64,000 nucleotides of DNA, taken from positions 1,297,694 through 1,361,693 of the forward strand of contig JAUFSD010000021.1 of the NCBI GenBank assembly GCA_033030425.1, written 5' to 3'. Below are positions 45,485 through 56,291 of the stretch, in pieces. Source of the stretch: Verpa conica (Eukaryota > Ascomycota > Pezizomycetes > Pezizales > Morchellaceae). The position numbers were made by a program, and so were the translations under genes. The first letter of the stretch is position 1; each line of letters starts with the position of its first letter. The notes under the pieces were generated by a model, which saw nothing but the letters and a program-made list of their open reading frames with translations, was not told the DNA's origin and did no database searches.

Positions 45485-46606
45485 GTTGTCATCAATCTAG
45501 AGGAAGGGAAACCGGTGGAGCATAAGGTTAAGACAGAAGAAGAGGAGAGTAAGGATTGTAGCGATGAAGCGAGTAGCGACGGAGCTGAGATCTCCGGGGA
45601 TGATGGGAGTGTGCCTGTGGAAGAGTATTATGGTAGTGATCATGCGAGCGTCAGTAGCGGCGGCATTCTTGATCTTCTACCTGTGGAAGGCCTGGAGGGT
45701 ACAATGTGGGGGGACTCCAGGGGTAGCTACGACGATGACGAGGCCCAAACCCCTGAGACCTTCCTGAGTGCAACGGAGGGGGAGCATGGTGAAATCGGTA
45801 GTACAGCTGTTGATACAAAGGTTGAGTCTCCCACAGACTCCGAAATTCCAATTGGCCAGCAATATCACTGTAGCGTTAGCCCAAGTATCGCTCATTCCGT
45901 CGGGTTCCCGAGATTTTCCGACGACGAAAATGAGAAAATGCCTATCCTTGTCGAAAGTGAGCCTTTACCAAAATCTGAACCGTGGACTGGATCATCTAGT
46001 CCCCTCTCATCCCCTGGGTCTCCTTGGTCAACTCAATCCTCGAACTCCTCCGTGTCATCGGATGTAGGCACGTATGAATCGTTTTTGACCAACGGCGATC
46101 ATTCAAAGTGGGTCGGCCCTATCTCAGGTTTCATCGAGCTTTACCGCTATAATAAGTCGACCGATAAAATGTATATGGATGGAGAACAAGTTGTAAGCCC
46201 CAATTTACCACGTCCATAGTGGTAGCCTCCACTTTCTCACTAACTCTCTTGGTAGGATTTATTCCCCGTATCGGAAACCCCCCAAGACAACGCCCCACAT
46301 ATCAGAATAACAGATCTTCTCCCTGCCCACTGCAAAGATACTAGATCATACCAAATGCCCATACATCACTTTAGAGAGACTATGTATCGATTAGCAATAC
46401 CCCGTCTTGCACTATTGAGGTGGTCTAGAAACCTGGAGACCGAAGAGGATAAAACACAGAAAAGAAAATTCGAAGGTAGCGATGACGACTTTGAGCCTGG
46501 AAGTGAAGATCATGGGAGTGATCTTAAACTACCGAGGCGGTCTCTAAGGTTGAGGAAAAAGATTGACTATGGTATTAGACCAGTAGATTTGGATGAGGAC
46601 TTGTGA
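45485..46606 (+). CDS. Acidic Ser-rich protein, 5' end unresolved
   Basis: Two phase-0 exons are clear: one open from about 45485 to 46192 and 46256-46606, split by a 63-nt intron with GTAAGC donor and perfect CTAAC branch. The upstream exon is entered through an acceptor (CTACGTAG or CAATCTAG), since no in-frame ATG precedes the acidic N-terminal part; the first internal Met is near 45704. The sequence is low-complexity and acidic (KTEEEESKDCSDEASSDGAE, later SSPLSSPGSPWSTQSSNSSV). A more ordered stretch follows (SKWVGPISGFIELYRYNKST, HFRETMYRLAIPRLALLRWS), then an acidic block and a basic patch (KLPRRSLRLRKKIDY). Composition suggests a regulated nuclear protein; no family is recognised. Confidence 0.55.
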
Positions 46607-48266
46607 GCAAGCTCATACATCATAAACAGCCCTGTCGGCGTGGTATCGTTTGATTATACACCTGAGAAAAGTGGTAAACTTTCTATCTTAAGATAATCTA
46701 CATATTTCTCAGCTTGTATATAGAATAAATAGCATATGTTTATTTATGTTAGGAATGTCTATTGTTTATTTCATAGCTCCTCGCCTAGAAACCCTTGAAG
46801 CTGGATATTTGAATACGATTCGCTAAAGCCCACTACTAAAACGGTAGATGGATGTACTACGCCTGCTGACAGTGGCAGTGGTGGCACTAATCCTCACCCA
46901 AAGCTATTGGGTATTTATCAGGAAAAACCACCACCACCGCCGCCAGGTGTCAACAGACTTACCCCGGCAGGCGTAGTACATGGGGATGTAAGATATATGC
47001 AACCGAGAGAACCTATAAAATCTTCCATGTGGCTCTCCATCAATATATAGCTTTATGAATCGAGTACGTCAAACAGCATTCCTCACTAACTGTTCCGCAC
47101 ACTATGATAGTTATAGATATTCTTATAGACCTCTACACGACGAACGAGAGGCGCACTGTGTAGTAGGTCACCTGACCGATTGATGATTAGAGTAGATGTA
47201 CATCAAGGGTTAAGGCTTTCTTAGGCCCTCTTTTGTCTCTTTTTTTCTTCTCTCTATATCTATAATTAATCGAAGAATCACCCTTTGGGGGCTAGCAGGG
47301 TGTTTTTTATAAGAGGTCTTTACCCCCGGTCTTAGTCTACTAGCGAGCTCCTACACTATTACCCATGTAGCTGTTATTAATATTATATCTCGTATGCAAC
47401 TAACAATATCACTACCCGGTTATCTGCAGACCTCACATAAATTAGAAGCTCTTCGGAATATATTAATTCTTTGAGATAGTGAGCTATTCTACTTTTCCTA
47501 GCCTAACCTAAATTTAGGACCCTTCTCTGTAAGCTACAATCGAGTGTTCTTTTTCGCTTCACCGATTAGTAATTATGCTAAGAAGTGAAGCCTTTACAGG
47601 TGTATTAAGTAAAGAATGCATATTTAGACATGCCTTATCCTCCCCTAGGCCATCGCTACTTTTATTTCTAGCGGGTCTGTATTAATAACCGGGTGCTGAA
47701 AATGGCTGTGTTGAAAGGTACTTACCTATGCTATTTTACGCTGGCCATAGCTTATTATACATAACTGTACTCCGTAGCACAGCACTGTACTCGCAAGGAC
47801 AGAATGATGGGGACCCAGCTCTTGTTGGTTGTCGTAGTGTATTAATTGTTTCTCAGATCCCTAACCCTATCCAAGTGCACAGCCTTCTATTGTGACAGCC
47901 ACTATAAAAAAAACGTATCGTGTAGGCGGCCACCTATGACCCACCTTAGTTTCCTGTAAATTCCACATGAGCCAGTAGCTCTTCGACTCCTATTAGTCCC
48001 TCGGGATAGAGTAAGATACTCAAGTTTCCCTGGTGCGAATCTCAGATCCCCCATGCAGGCTACCACTACATTGCATAGCTTGTCGTTTGACATCCACGAA
48101 TTTATCAAACCATCACCCAGGGCAGCGGATTCTCATTGGCTTAATACGAGAAAAATTAAACCCTTAATCATTACCAACGTCCGCAAAGAAGTTTTCCTTT
48201 TATACAAGAAATTCAGCGGTCGCATTAGATACAAGATTTATCGTAATGTATCCACCCTGAGCCATG
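46607..48266. other. Spacer with a small TIR element
   Basis: No gene is supported. Includes the 130-bp inverted-repeat element below and a telobox at 47859-47870. Confidence 0.6.
46852..46981. mobile_element. 130-bp element with perfect 15-bp inverted ends
   Basis: ATGTACTACGCCTGC at 46852-46866 is exactly mirrored at 46967-46981. A 42-codon frame (46848-46976, starts MDVLRLLTVAVVALIL) overlaps it but is probably fortuitous. Interior GTGGCAGTGGTGG/CCACCACCACCG tracts could also pair. Target duplication unclear. Confidence 0.5.
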
Positions 48267-48728
48267 CTATTTTGTAACTGCTACCTGACAACATCGTTCA
48301 CACGAGCAGCCCCTCATTGAATAGAGGATACTTAAAACCATCCTTCTTTCTTTCTGGGATTCCGCCCAACTCCCCTCATGACAGCGTACAAGCTGCTTCC
48401 TTAAAGGAAACTGATTCTCCTTCTTGACAGTGAGTAGTATCCGCTCCTCTGCCTCCCTTATTTGACCGATCCGCCCGCGATTCCTCTTCAGCGTATCAGA
48501 CACCAACGAGCCGATGGTAACACGTAAGTTGCGCTCCAGCCACCAATTCCGCCTGTAACTTGGCTCTAGACAGGTTTCTATAAGGGAGTCAAGGTACGCT
48601 TGTTTCGTGGGATATCGAAGCTCCCAGTTTTCTTTAGGATGCGGAAGACTCATGGTTCTGGCAAGATCCACGCACCAACCCTTATCGGTGTGGAAATATC
48701 TGTATAAATTTCGACATCTGGTACGCAT
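48267..48728 (-). CDS. Hypothetical protein
   Basis: 153 aa from an ATG at 48728, uninterrupted. Composition looks coding (NWELRYPTKQAYLDSLIETC, YRRNWWLERNLRVTIG), with basic helices in the middle and a Cys-rich end (MRGCSCERCCQ). No signal peptide or membrane segment. Just upstream on the same strand a frame (48956-48747) reads DLHLLVHDELVTKAIEFLIS, faintly like an ankyrin unit, and ends 19 bases before this ATG. The two may be exons of one decayed gene, but no intron joins them well. No family recognised. Confidence 0.35.
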   Translation of the reverse strand: MRTRCRNLYRYFHTDKGWCVDLARTMSLPHPKENWELRYPTKQAYLDSLIETCLEPSYRRNWWLERNLRVTIGSLVSDTLKRNRGRIGQIREAEERILLTVKKENQFPLRKQLVRCHEGSWAESQKERRMVLSILYSMRGCSCERCCQVAVTK

Positions 48729-50435
48729 TATTGTCTAAGCTGATACTCAGTCAGGTAAAGTCCGGATATCCGTTAGGGTGTGGTCTAAACACGCGACTTG
48801 AAACTGTTCTGTGTCAGGGTTAGTGTAACTGTAATTGAGCTTAGAGATCAGGAATTCAATAGCTTTGGTGACGAGTTCATCGTGCACAAGGAGATGAAGG
48901 TCGGTATTATTGGTGGTCGGTATATGGTGCGTAAACTTCAGCGCATCGTCACCCACACAATGAAATCAATCTCGTTAGTCTAAAGCATTCCGGCTGGAAG
49001 GAGCCGCCGGATCTCTGCATGATGGTCGTTGTTGAATATACACAACTCGTGGAATTTACACTAAGGTACATGAGGGGGGCGTCTAGGAGGTTTCATGGTG
49101 CTGGTATTCCTGGTATGCCTGAAATCGATTGAGGGGCCAGTATCGGTGAAAGGCATTGCGCATATGCTGGGTTGGTTCTAATTTTCGAGCCTACCTAGGT
49201 CCAGAGTCGAAATTCACGGTGGCGAGATAAACAGTATCATATACGGAAGAAGATTTCCACACTGCAAGAAGTTAGAGCTAGATACTCTATACGGTGTACT
49301 GCTAATCCTACTGTCGTGTGCACACCTTGGCACGCTACCACCTAGACATGTCCTCTCCCATCATCGTGGGAGAAGACAATATCATAAATCTCACTAGTTT
49401 ATCCCAACGTTAGAGGAGGTAGTACTTCTAAAGCCACCCAAGTAGTGGGTGCTGTAGCATCGAGACTTGGCATATTTCTAGAATTCCAGGGAGCTTTATG
49501 CATAGTCGAGTAAGCTAAGGTGGTAAATTGTGTCCATAGGGGTTAGTACTCATGTAGTCGAGCTCCAATTGCCAAATTATTTCTTTGGTTATAAGTAGAG
49601 CTCCTTTTATACTTATAGATCTTGCCTAAATAAATTATCAAGCAAGAAACTGAGAGTCCCACGCCTCTGCAACTAGTATTGTCGGGGGTCATAAATAACC
49701 GCCTACCCACATGACAACTAGGAGCCCTATATAAACATAATGTCTTTTCTCATTATATAAATCAATAGTACATAAGTTAACACCCTATTCCCTCTATTTT
49801 TCAGCTTTCTATTCTTATTAATTGTTGTTGTAGTGCGGCCAGTGTCCGTCCGTCCGAGGCCTCAGGACCGGACGGGCTACAGCCTATAGCCCGTCCTAAA
49901 ATAAAATAAAGATGGACTACGAATATGATATCAAGGACTATGGACTGTAGTCTAACCTGTAGGGACCTACTGTATCTTAGACATTTTAGGACCACAAATG
50001 ACTACAGATATAAATAACTAGAGAGGACTATGGATAATCTAAAATTATTATAAACTAGTTGTACAAAATCCCGTATACTGTACTACCGTATTTTCTCGGC
50101 GATACCGAACACGACTGTGGGATGAAAGAAATTCTGAGATTGGTTGAATACAGATTGAGGCTCAGTTATGGCCAGTAAAGCTATACACCAAGCTCAACTC
50201 AAACAGGCTTTGGCCACTAGTAATATTCTGGCTCTCACACAGCTCTGTTCGTTATTGCCGAGATAATACGGTAGTCTATGATATCTCTCATTTGTGAACG
50301 CTGCTCCAGGTCATTCAACATGATTGTTAATTCTGATATATTTGATCCCCCCTCGGAAAAACAAGACCTCCTCTAGCCCATGATTTTAAACATTTAGCAG
50401 CTTCAATAATATCATCACTCAAGCGACTATGTCTA

Positions 50436-50658
50436 GTGTTCGTCATGGGGCGATCGGGGCCTGATTTTCGGTGAAGGAACCGCACCAATGGGGGATAACC
50501 GGCGGGGCCGTTGATCCACTGCAGTTAATTAGGTTAAATTTCTATTAATAGGGGATTTTTAAAGGGCAAACCCGACCGGCCGGGGAATGGGGTAGTTCTG
50601 GGCAGTTTCTTGGCGCGGTTCTCTGGTTAGTTTAGGGGACCGACCCTATGACGAACAC
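50436..50658. mobile_element. GTGTTCG-type MITE, copy 1
   Basis: Ends GTGTTCGTCATGGGG and CCTATGACGAACAC are inverted repeats flanked by TA on both sides (50434-50435 and 50659-50660), the mariner-type duplication. The 223-bp body, GC-rich with a central AAATTT-like tract, matches the copy at 53856-54124 in reverse orientation but lacks about 45 bp near one end. Non-coding. Confidence 0.85.
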
Positions 50659-50948
50659 TAATCGAAGAAACCCCGTCCCCGCCGAACCCCCCGTAGTTCC
50701 GTCCAGATCCGTTTGAATCTGTGACGAAAGTCCTTGAAAGTCTACCGTACCCGTGTCACCACCGTTATACTATGCTTGGGGGGGCCATGGTTGCGTAAAG
50801 CGGGGTAGTGGGGTTGCGGCCGTGGTTGCGTTGTGCGCGCGACCGAAGACATATGTCGCGGTCTATATTAGGTACTGGTTGTGCTGGAATATCGGCTCAA
50901 GATATTGGTCTGGGTTTAACATCATACTATAGATGACTTGTCGTATCT

Positions 50949-50978
50949 GGTCTCAGGTCTCAGGTCTCAGGTCTCAGG
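50949..50978. repeat. GGTCTCA tandem repeat, four units
   Basis: Four perfect consecutive 7-bp units plus GG, within spacer DNA. Confidence 0.9.
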
Positions 50979-51032
50979 CCGAAATCCCGCACTCATGCAC
51001 TCAAACACTACCCAAAGTAACCTAACTTTCTT

Positions 51033-51208
51033 TCGATAAATTGGCTATGCGGGCGTCAACGCCACCTGTGTTTAATAGTGTTCTCTAAACTTCTTTGAGC
51101 TTCCTCTAAAACCATCAAAGCTAGCTCATGATAATAATCCTTACGATCAGATAACAAGTTTGCATTTGATAGGAAGTGGCAGTGACGCCCGCATAGCCAA
51201 TTTATCGA
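51033..51208. repeat. Perfect 26-bp inverted repeat with 124-bp core
   Basis: The left arm (51033-51058, starts TCGATAAATTGGCTATGCGG) is mirrored without mismatch at 51183-51208. Pairing continues imperfectly inward around GCCAC/GTGGC. The minus strand of the core reads LSDRKDYYHELALMVLEEAQ RSLENTIKHRW, which looks like a captured or relic coding piece. No target duplication is seen. Could be a MITE carrying a gene fragment. Confidence 0.75.
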
Positions 51209-51773
51209 GTTAATACGGTATATTCCTCGACACATAAAACTCAACAGCGGGATAAGAAGTTAGTCTCTACATCACAAGGCCAGGCGCAGGTGAGGGGTAA
51301 GGATAATATTTTGCTCATGGCGTGGAATGACTCTGGTAGAGTAAGCTGAATAAAAGGATTTCTCTAAATTACAGGTCCATTTCTCAAGGAGCATATTTCA
51401 TCAATGGTTTGAGGTGCCCGTGGACTTAATAAATAACTTTGTTTTTCACTCTTGACCAATGGCATATAGAATATCCGGAGTGTGTTTGTGTGTCTTATAC
51501 TTTCCCGTGCATGGACGGCCATCATATGTTGAGCCATTTATCGTGGTACCTATTTCATACAGGTAGCATCCATCTATGAATATCTACCGATGGGTCACCT
51601 TATCTATAATGGCCTATTGGTATTCATATATGCGTCCACGGCCGGGATAGAATATATGTACTCGTTAAAACGCTCTACTAAGCTCTAGATAACTCCCTAA
51701 GAAATCCTCCGTAACGTCCATAATCCGACCACTCTTGATTTTCCAGTAACTTATAGGAACTCTCGTTAAGAAT

Positions 51774-53576
51774 ATGGAGATCTGGCTGCTTTTATTCATT
51801 ATCTGCATAGTTTTGTTCATCCTTCGCCTACGCATTACCTCCACTCATGTACCTCTCTCCTCACTTTCAAAGAATAATACTTACAGTCCCAGGTTGATTT
51901 CCCAACGGTAGGGCTATATCCTATTTTCGGGCCATGGATTCAAGCACTTGAGTTCATCAATGACTCTGCTGCTATAATCGAGTCCGGGTTCCAAAAGGTA
52001 TTCTTATTACTCCTACGCAAATCCTCCCTAACATACGTAGTATGGCCGCTCCGGTCGATCGTTCAAGATCTCCACCCCAGCACGGTGGGTTGTAGTCGCT
52101 ACGTCTCCCACGATCATGAAGGAACTTCAAAATGCCGACGAGAATATTCTCTCTATGCAGGCGGCGGCAGATGAACGGAACTCAATTAGCTACACACTTA
52201 GTAGTAGTATCCACGGGGATCCATATCATGTTAAAATTATTTTAAATAATCTTACGCAGCGGCTAGGAAAAATATTTCCAGAAATTGTCGATGAAATCCA
52301 TTTGGCCTTTCGAGAGGTAGGGATAAGGGAAGAGTGGGTGAAAATTGATGGAGATCTTCTGGGAAGGTGTGTTTCAGCAACTACAAATCGGTTACTTGTT
52401 GGGCTACCATTGTCGCGTGATAAAGAATATTTAGACTGTCTTGTCACGCTCTCGGGGGCAGTGTCGAGGGCTGGCGTGATAATTGATTTATCTCCGAGAA
52501 TCCTCAAACCACTCATTGCATACTTCTTTGTATACCGGAGCCGATCTCTCCGGACATTTCTTGCAAAGCTCAGCCCTGTGTTTGAAGAGCGGCAGAGAAA
52601 GCTTAAAGAACTTGGCAAAAATTGGGATAATAGGCCGGTATGTAGCCCTTCATTCCCCATACCTCGCCCGGCCAGTCTAAGAAGAACAAATCGCAATTAG
52701 AACGATGCCATCCAGTGGATCCTTGAAGCAGAATCCCCGCACACCTCCTTATACGAGCTCTGCATTCGAATCCTCTACCTTGACTTTTCCGCTATCCACA
52801 CCTCCTTAGTTGGCATAACCCACGCACTCTATGATCTTGCTGCCCACCCCTCATTCCAAGAACCTATACGCTATGAGGTCGAGAGTGTTCTTCGAGAGTT
52901 TGGAGGGTGGACAAAGCAGGCCCTTACCAAAATGCATAAACTCGATAGCTCTTTAAAAGAGAGCCAGCGGCTTCATCCAGTTACTACAGGTTTATAAGAA
53001 ACTACCCCTGCCGGAGTATATCCATAGCTGATTACGCCATAGCAACAATTATGAGGAAGGCACTCAGGCCGCATACACTTTCTGATGGGACATTCTTACC
53101 AAAGGGGGCGTGGATTGTGACACCAACATACTCGATCAATCGTTCGATAGAGTACTATAGTAACCCAGATGAATTTGACGCGTTTCGGTTTTCGCGTCTA
53201 AGGAAGACTGTAGGTCACGAGACTAGGCATCAGATGGTTTTTCCAGAGGACGGCTATCTATCCTTCGGGATGGGTAAAAATGCATGGTAAGTTATAAAAT
53301 CTCTGAAACCAGAAAAAAAGAACGGGGAATGAGGCTCACAGTTTTTTTAGTCCAGGGAGATTCTTTGCGGCGACAGAGTTAAAGACGTTGCTGGCGTATA
53401 TTGTTTGCAATTATGAGTTTAAGTTGAAAGGAGACCAGCCGAGGAACAAGTTTTTTTCATTCTCGTTCTTGCCAGGTCCGAAGGTAGAGTTGCTATTGAG
53501 GTTAAGAGATGATTCAAGTGCGTCATTCGTAAATAGGAAGATGCAGACGTTGAGTACCGTTCATATTAGCAAATAG
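51774..53576 (+). CDS. Cytochrome P450 monooxygenase
   Basis: Six exons: 51774-51848, 51887-51997 (acceptor could be 51893), 52041-52637, 52701-52989, 53043-53286, 53351-53576, giving 513 aa, normal for fungal P450s. An N-terminal hydrophobic anchor (MEIWLLLFIICIVLFILRLR) places it on the ER membrane facing the cytosol. The I-helix is FSAIHTS (residues 290-296), where Ser-Ala-Ile-His-Thr replaces the usual A-G-x-D/E-T, a form known from the ent-kaurene-oxidase-like and related fungal CYP groups. The K-helix is ESQR (348-351). The haem loop is FGMGKNACPGRFF with Cys439, whose codon is split TG/T by the last intron. All key residues are present, so it should be active with a CPR partner. The substrate is unknown: no terpene cyclase, PKS, NRPS or other biosynthetic gene lies in the window. 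Confidence 0.92.
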
Positions 53577-53855
53577 TAGGGTTCTCTCTAAAGCAATGTC
53601 TTTTTTTTGTAGCTGAGTAGCGTTAGGCAATTACTCCTCGGAAATCCTCGCTGGGCTACATATATATACCTTTCCTATGGCGTGCTTCTACTCTGAAAGA
53701 CGTGTCCCCCCACTAGTAGGCATTATACCTATTTAGAGGGTATCTTGTCAACATTTCACCTACTAATGGGTGATTATCTATTGACTGATGGTGCAGTTAT
53801 GGAGAGAGATGGAAGAGAGACATCGTTAGAGGGCGTCTAGTCTGACTCATAAGTA
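53577..53855. other. Downstream flank of the P450 gene
   Basis: Short non-coding flank ending at the next MITE; no terminator-type signal is recognisable. Confidence 0.4.
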
Positions 53856-54124
53856 GTGTTCGTCATGGGGGGTCGGTCCCCTAAACTAACCGGGGAACCA
53901 CACCAAGATACTGCCCCGAACCGCCCCATTCCCCGGCCGGGTCGGGTTTACCCTTTAGGAATCCCCCATTAACCGAAATTTAACCTAATTAACTATAGTG
54001 GGCCAACGGGCCCCGCCGGTTATCCCCCTATTGGGGGGTTCCTTCACCGAAAATCAGGCCCGAACCCGGGCCGGGGCGGGTCCATTGGCCCAGAAACCAC
54101 CCCTAATCGCCCCATGACGAACAC
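53856..54124. mobile_element. GTGTTCG-type MITE, copy 2
   Basis: Starts GTGTTCGTCATGGGG and ends CCCCATGACGAACAC; TA precedes the left end, while the right flank has CA. It is 269 bp, the longest copy, inverted relative to copy 1. It carries about 45 bp (around GGTTTCTGGGCCAATGG on the opposite strand) missing from copy 1. Non-coding; the frames across it are fortuitous. Confidence 0.85.
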
Positions 54125-54705
54125 CATGCGTGTCGGGCAAGCGAGACCTCGAGGAGCCGTTGCCATGCGCGCGACCGAAGACATAAGTCACGGCGCTGTA
54201 GAATATCGTATAAAAACTTTGAAAAAATTTACTACTGAAGGTCTCCAAGTCTTCATAGGTGCCTGTGATTTTTGCCGAATAAAGCATAAAGCCTCACTTT
54301 TGGGTGTAGAAAAAGCCATATGGAGACACCCAGCACATGATTATATATACTTAGGGTTATATTTTAATATTATGTATTAAAGGACTGTTTTTTCCTGAAA
54401 ATATTGGGGCACATTTTTATACTATTGGAGGAATTTTAAAAGTGTCACACAAGGGTATATATTTCAAAAAGGGTTGAGACTTTGCCAAGTATAACCCACC
54501 ACAGGCTAAGTATTCAAAAATGTTCAGGATAAGATAATCAAAACTAGATATAATTTTATTATACAAATCAAAAACTACTGCTTGGTTCTAGCTGTCCTTG
54601 ATGTTTCATGGCCACCTTTATGATCAATTGTGATTGTTCTTGTCCATATAAGTTTTGCTACCCGTTGTCACAAAGATTTCAATCTTTTACTAAACGCCCG
54701 AGTAA

Positions 54706-54996
54706 GTTTCCGGCAGAATTATTGTGGAAGTGTGGCGTGCACGACCAATATCCTTGATTGGCCCCGGCAAATACTCCAGCGTCAGTACAGCATATGGTAA
54801 AAAAGATCAAGAAACCAGGGTCTGCTAAGAAGGTCTTATGGCAAATCCTACCACTAGAATCTTCGCCAAAAACCTAAAGAGCGAATAAAAACTCTGAACC
54901 TCGTATCTCACGCTTCTCCATTTTTTTGCCGTACGCTGTATTGGTTACAGAATCCCTGCTCATAGCCCATGTTTCCGCAATAATTCTACCGGAAAC
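54706..54996. mobile_element. 291-bp TIR element carrying a nested MITE
   Basis: The outer arms GTTTCCGGCAGAATTATTGT(GGAA) and TTCCGCAATAATTCTACCGG(AAAC) match at 22 of 24 positions. Inside lies a complete member of the 155-bp mariner-like family (54786-54940). Without the insert the host element would be about 135 bp. Related single arms occur at 10095, 18441 and 32503. Confidence 0.7.
54786..54940. mobile_element. 155-bp TIR element (mariner-like MITE), copy 3, nested
   Basis: Ends TACAGCATATGGTAAAAAAG and GCCGTACGCTGTA, with TA on both sides. The interior (AGAAACCAGGGTCTGCTAAG, CTAGAATCTTCGCCAAAAAC) is nearly that of copy 1 at 9567. It sits inside the larger element, so it inserted later. 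Confidence 0.75.
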
Positions 54997-56291
54997 TGTA
55001 TCAAACTCTTATCTTGGAGATTTTAATGATGGAGGGAATCCTGGACTGCAGTACTAGCAATGCCGAGAAGTATATTGGTCACATGATTTATTCTGTTTCT
55101 CTCACTAAAGATAAACCACGTGACCGATATATCTTTCGGCCCCCCTAGTAGATAGATTCATGTTCTTATACTTAATCAATCATGCTTCCTGAATAGGGAA
55201 CCGATGCAATCATCCAATTACCGAACCCGCAATAGCCTACCCACAATTCTGATGCAATAAACATTTATAAAAATAATTTTCCTACTATACCAACAAATAA
55301 GATGAATTTAGGGTGTGGTGTAGGCTTTACCCTATATGGGTTTATGTTCAATCTCGATTATAATATAAAGTTCCATGAATTTAAAGGCTAAGATATTGGG
55401 ATATATGACCCCGTGGCACCAGGCCTTCCAATGGGCCGACATATGTTTGGGCTGGGCCGGGAGAGCATAGCTTAGCCCGTGCGGCTAAACTTTCCACGCC
55501 ATTGCTGGGATTGTTATATGTCCTATACTTAGGTGCTAATCAATAATTGGGAATGAGACCGCAATCACCGAAAATCGTGGGCAACAAAATGATAACAACG
55601 GGGGCAGCAAAACCACTGGAATAAGGATATGATAGAATTACAACAGATACCCTAGATAAATATTATTAAGCTTTGAATTCATCTTTGATCTTGTATTTTG
55701 GGCGTTTTTGTGTTGCGAGGTTGCGATAATTCTCAATTATTAATTAACACTCGAGAAGAGTATTTTCTTTATTAGGTTAACCTTTATACCCATACATAGT
55801 GTTATATGTAGTGCGAGGTAGGCTATGCCTTAAATCCGAAATCTCAGTTAACCCCCGAGTATAAGAGGCTGAGATATAGCTTTGGCCGTTATGCATACGG
55901 GATATCGCATAAATCGAGTTAGCGTGTAGGTTCATATACTTGAAGGATTTAATTACGCGGCTCTGTGGCGGGTAGGATGTTTTTGTACGAGGCGAGCCTT
56001 GGCAATGCATGTCCCTAACATGTAATACATACTTTTCGAAAGCTCCTCTTGCATGAGACTTGTGATCCTCTCGGCCTCTACTTGGGTTAATGCCAGTCCT
56101 CAAAGTTATGATGGCCTGCGTCAAGGTTGCATCACTAAGACCTTTTGATCACGTGATATTTACTATGGCACGTGAGTGGCTGATCACTCGCGGATGCCTT
56201 AAACCCCGCTCAGTTATTAGGGGTAGTAAGGGATGAACAAAAAAAAAACCTCAATTTTATATCGTGAATCGGGATTCAGCCCTGTTGCCTC
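54997..56291. other. Spacer upstream of the helicase gene
   Basis: No gene supported; the minus-strand frame 55777-56124 lacks an ATG and recognisable content. A run of nine A at 56239-56247 lies about 45 bp before the helicase ATG. Confidence 0.6.

Larger units (their letters stand above)
48960..51773. other. Spacer rich in small inverted repeats
   Basis: No gene supported. Holds a 10-bp GGACGGGCTA/TAGCCCGTCC hairpin (49870-49896), a GTGTTCG-type MITE, a GGTCTCA tandem repeat and a 26-bp perfect inverted repeat, listed separately. Confidence 0.6.

Noticed and set aside
53856..54380. Open frames across the GC-rich MITE on both strands
   Set aside because: They cross the element ends and are explained by its base composition.
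55777..56124. 115-codon minus-strand frame
   Set aside because: No ATG start (it opens with TTG) and no recognisable family.
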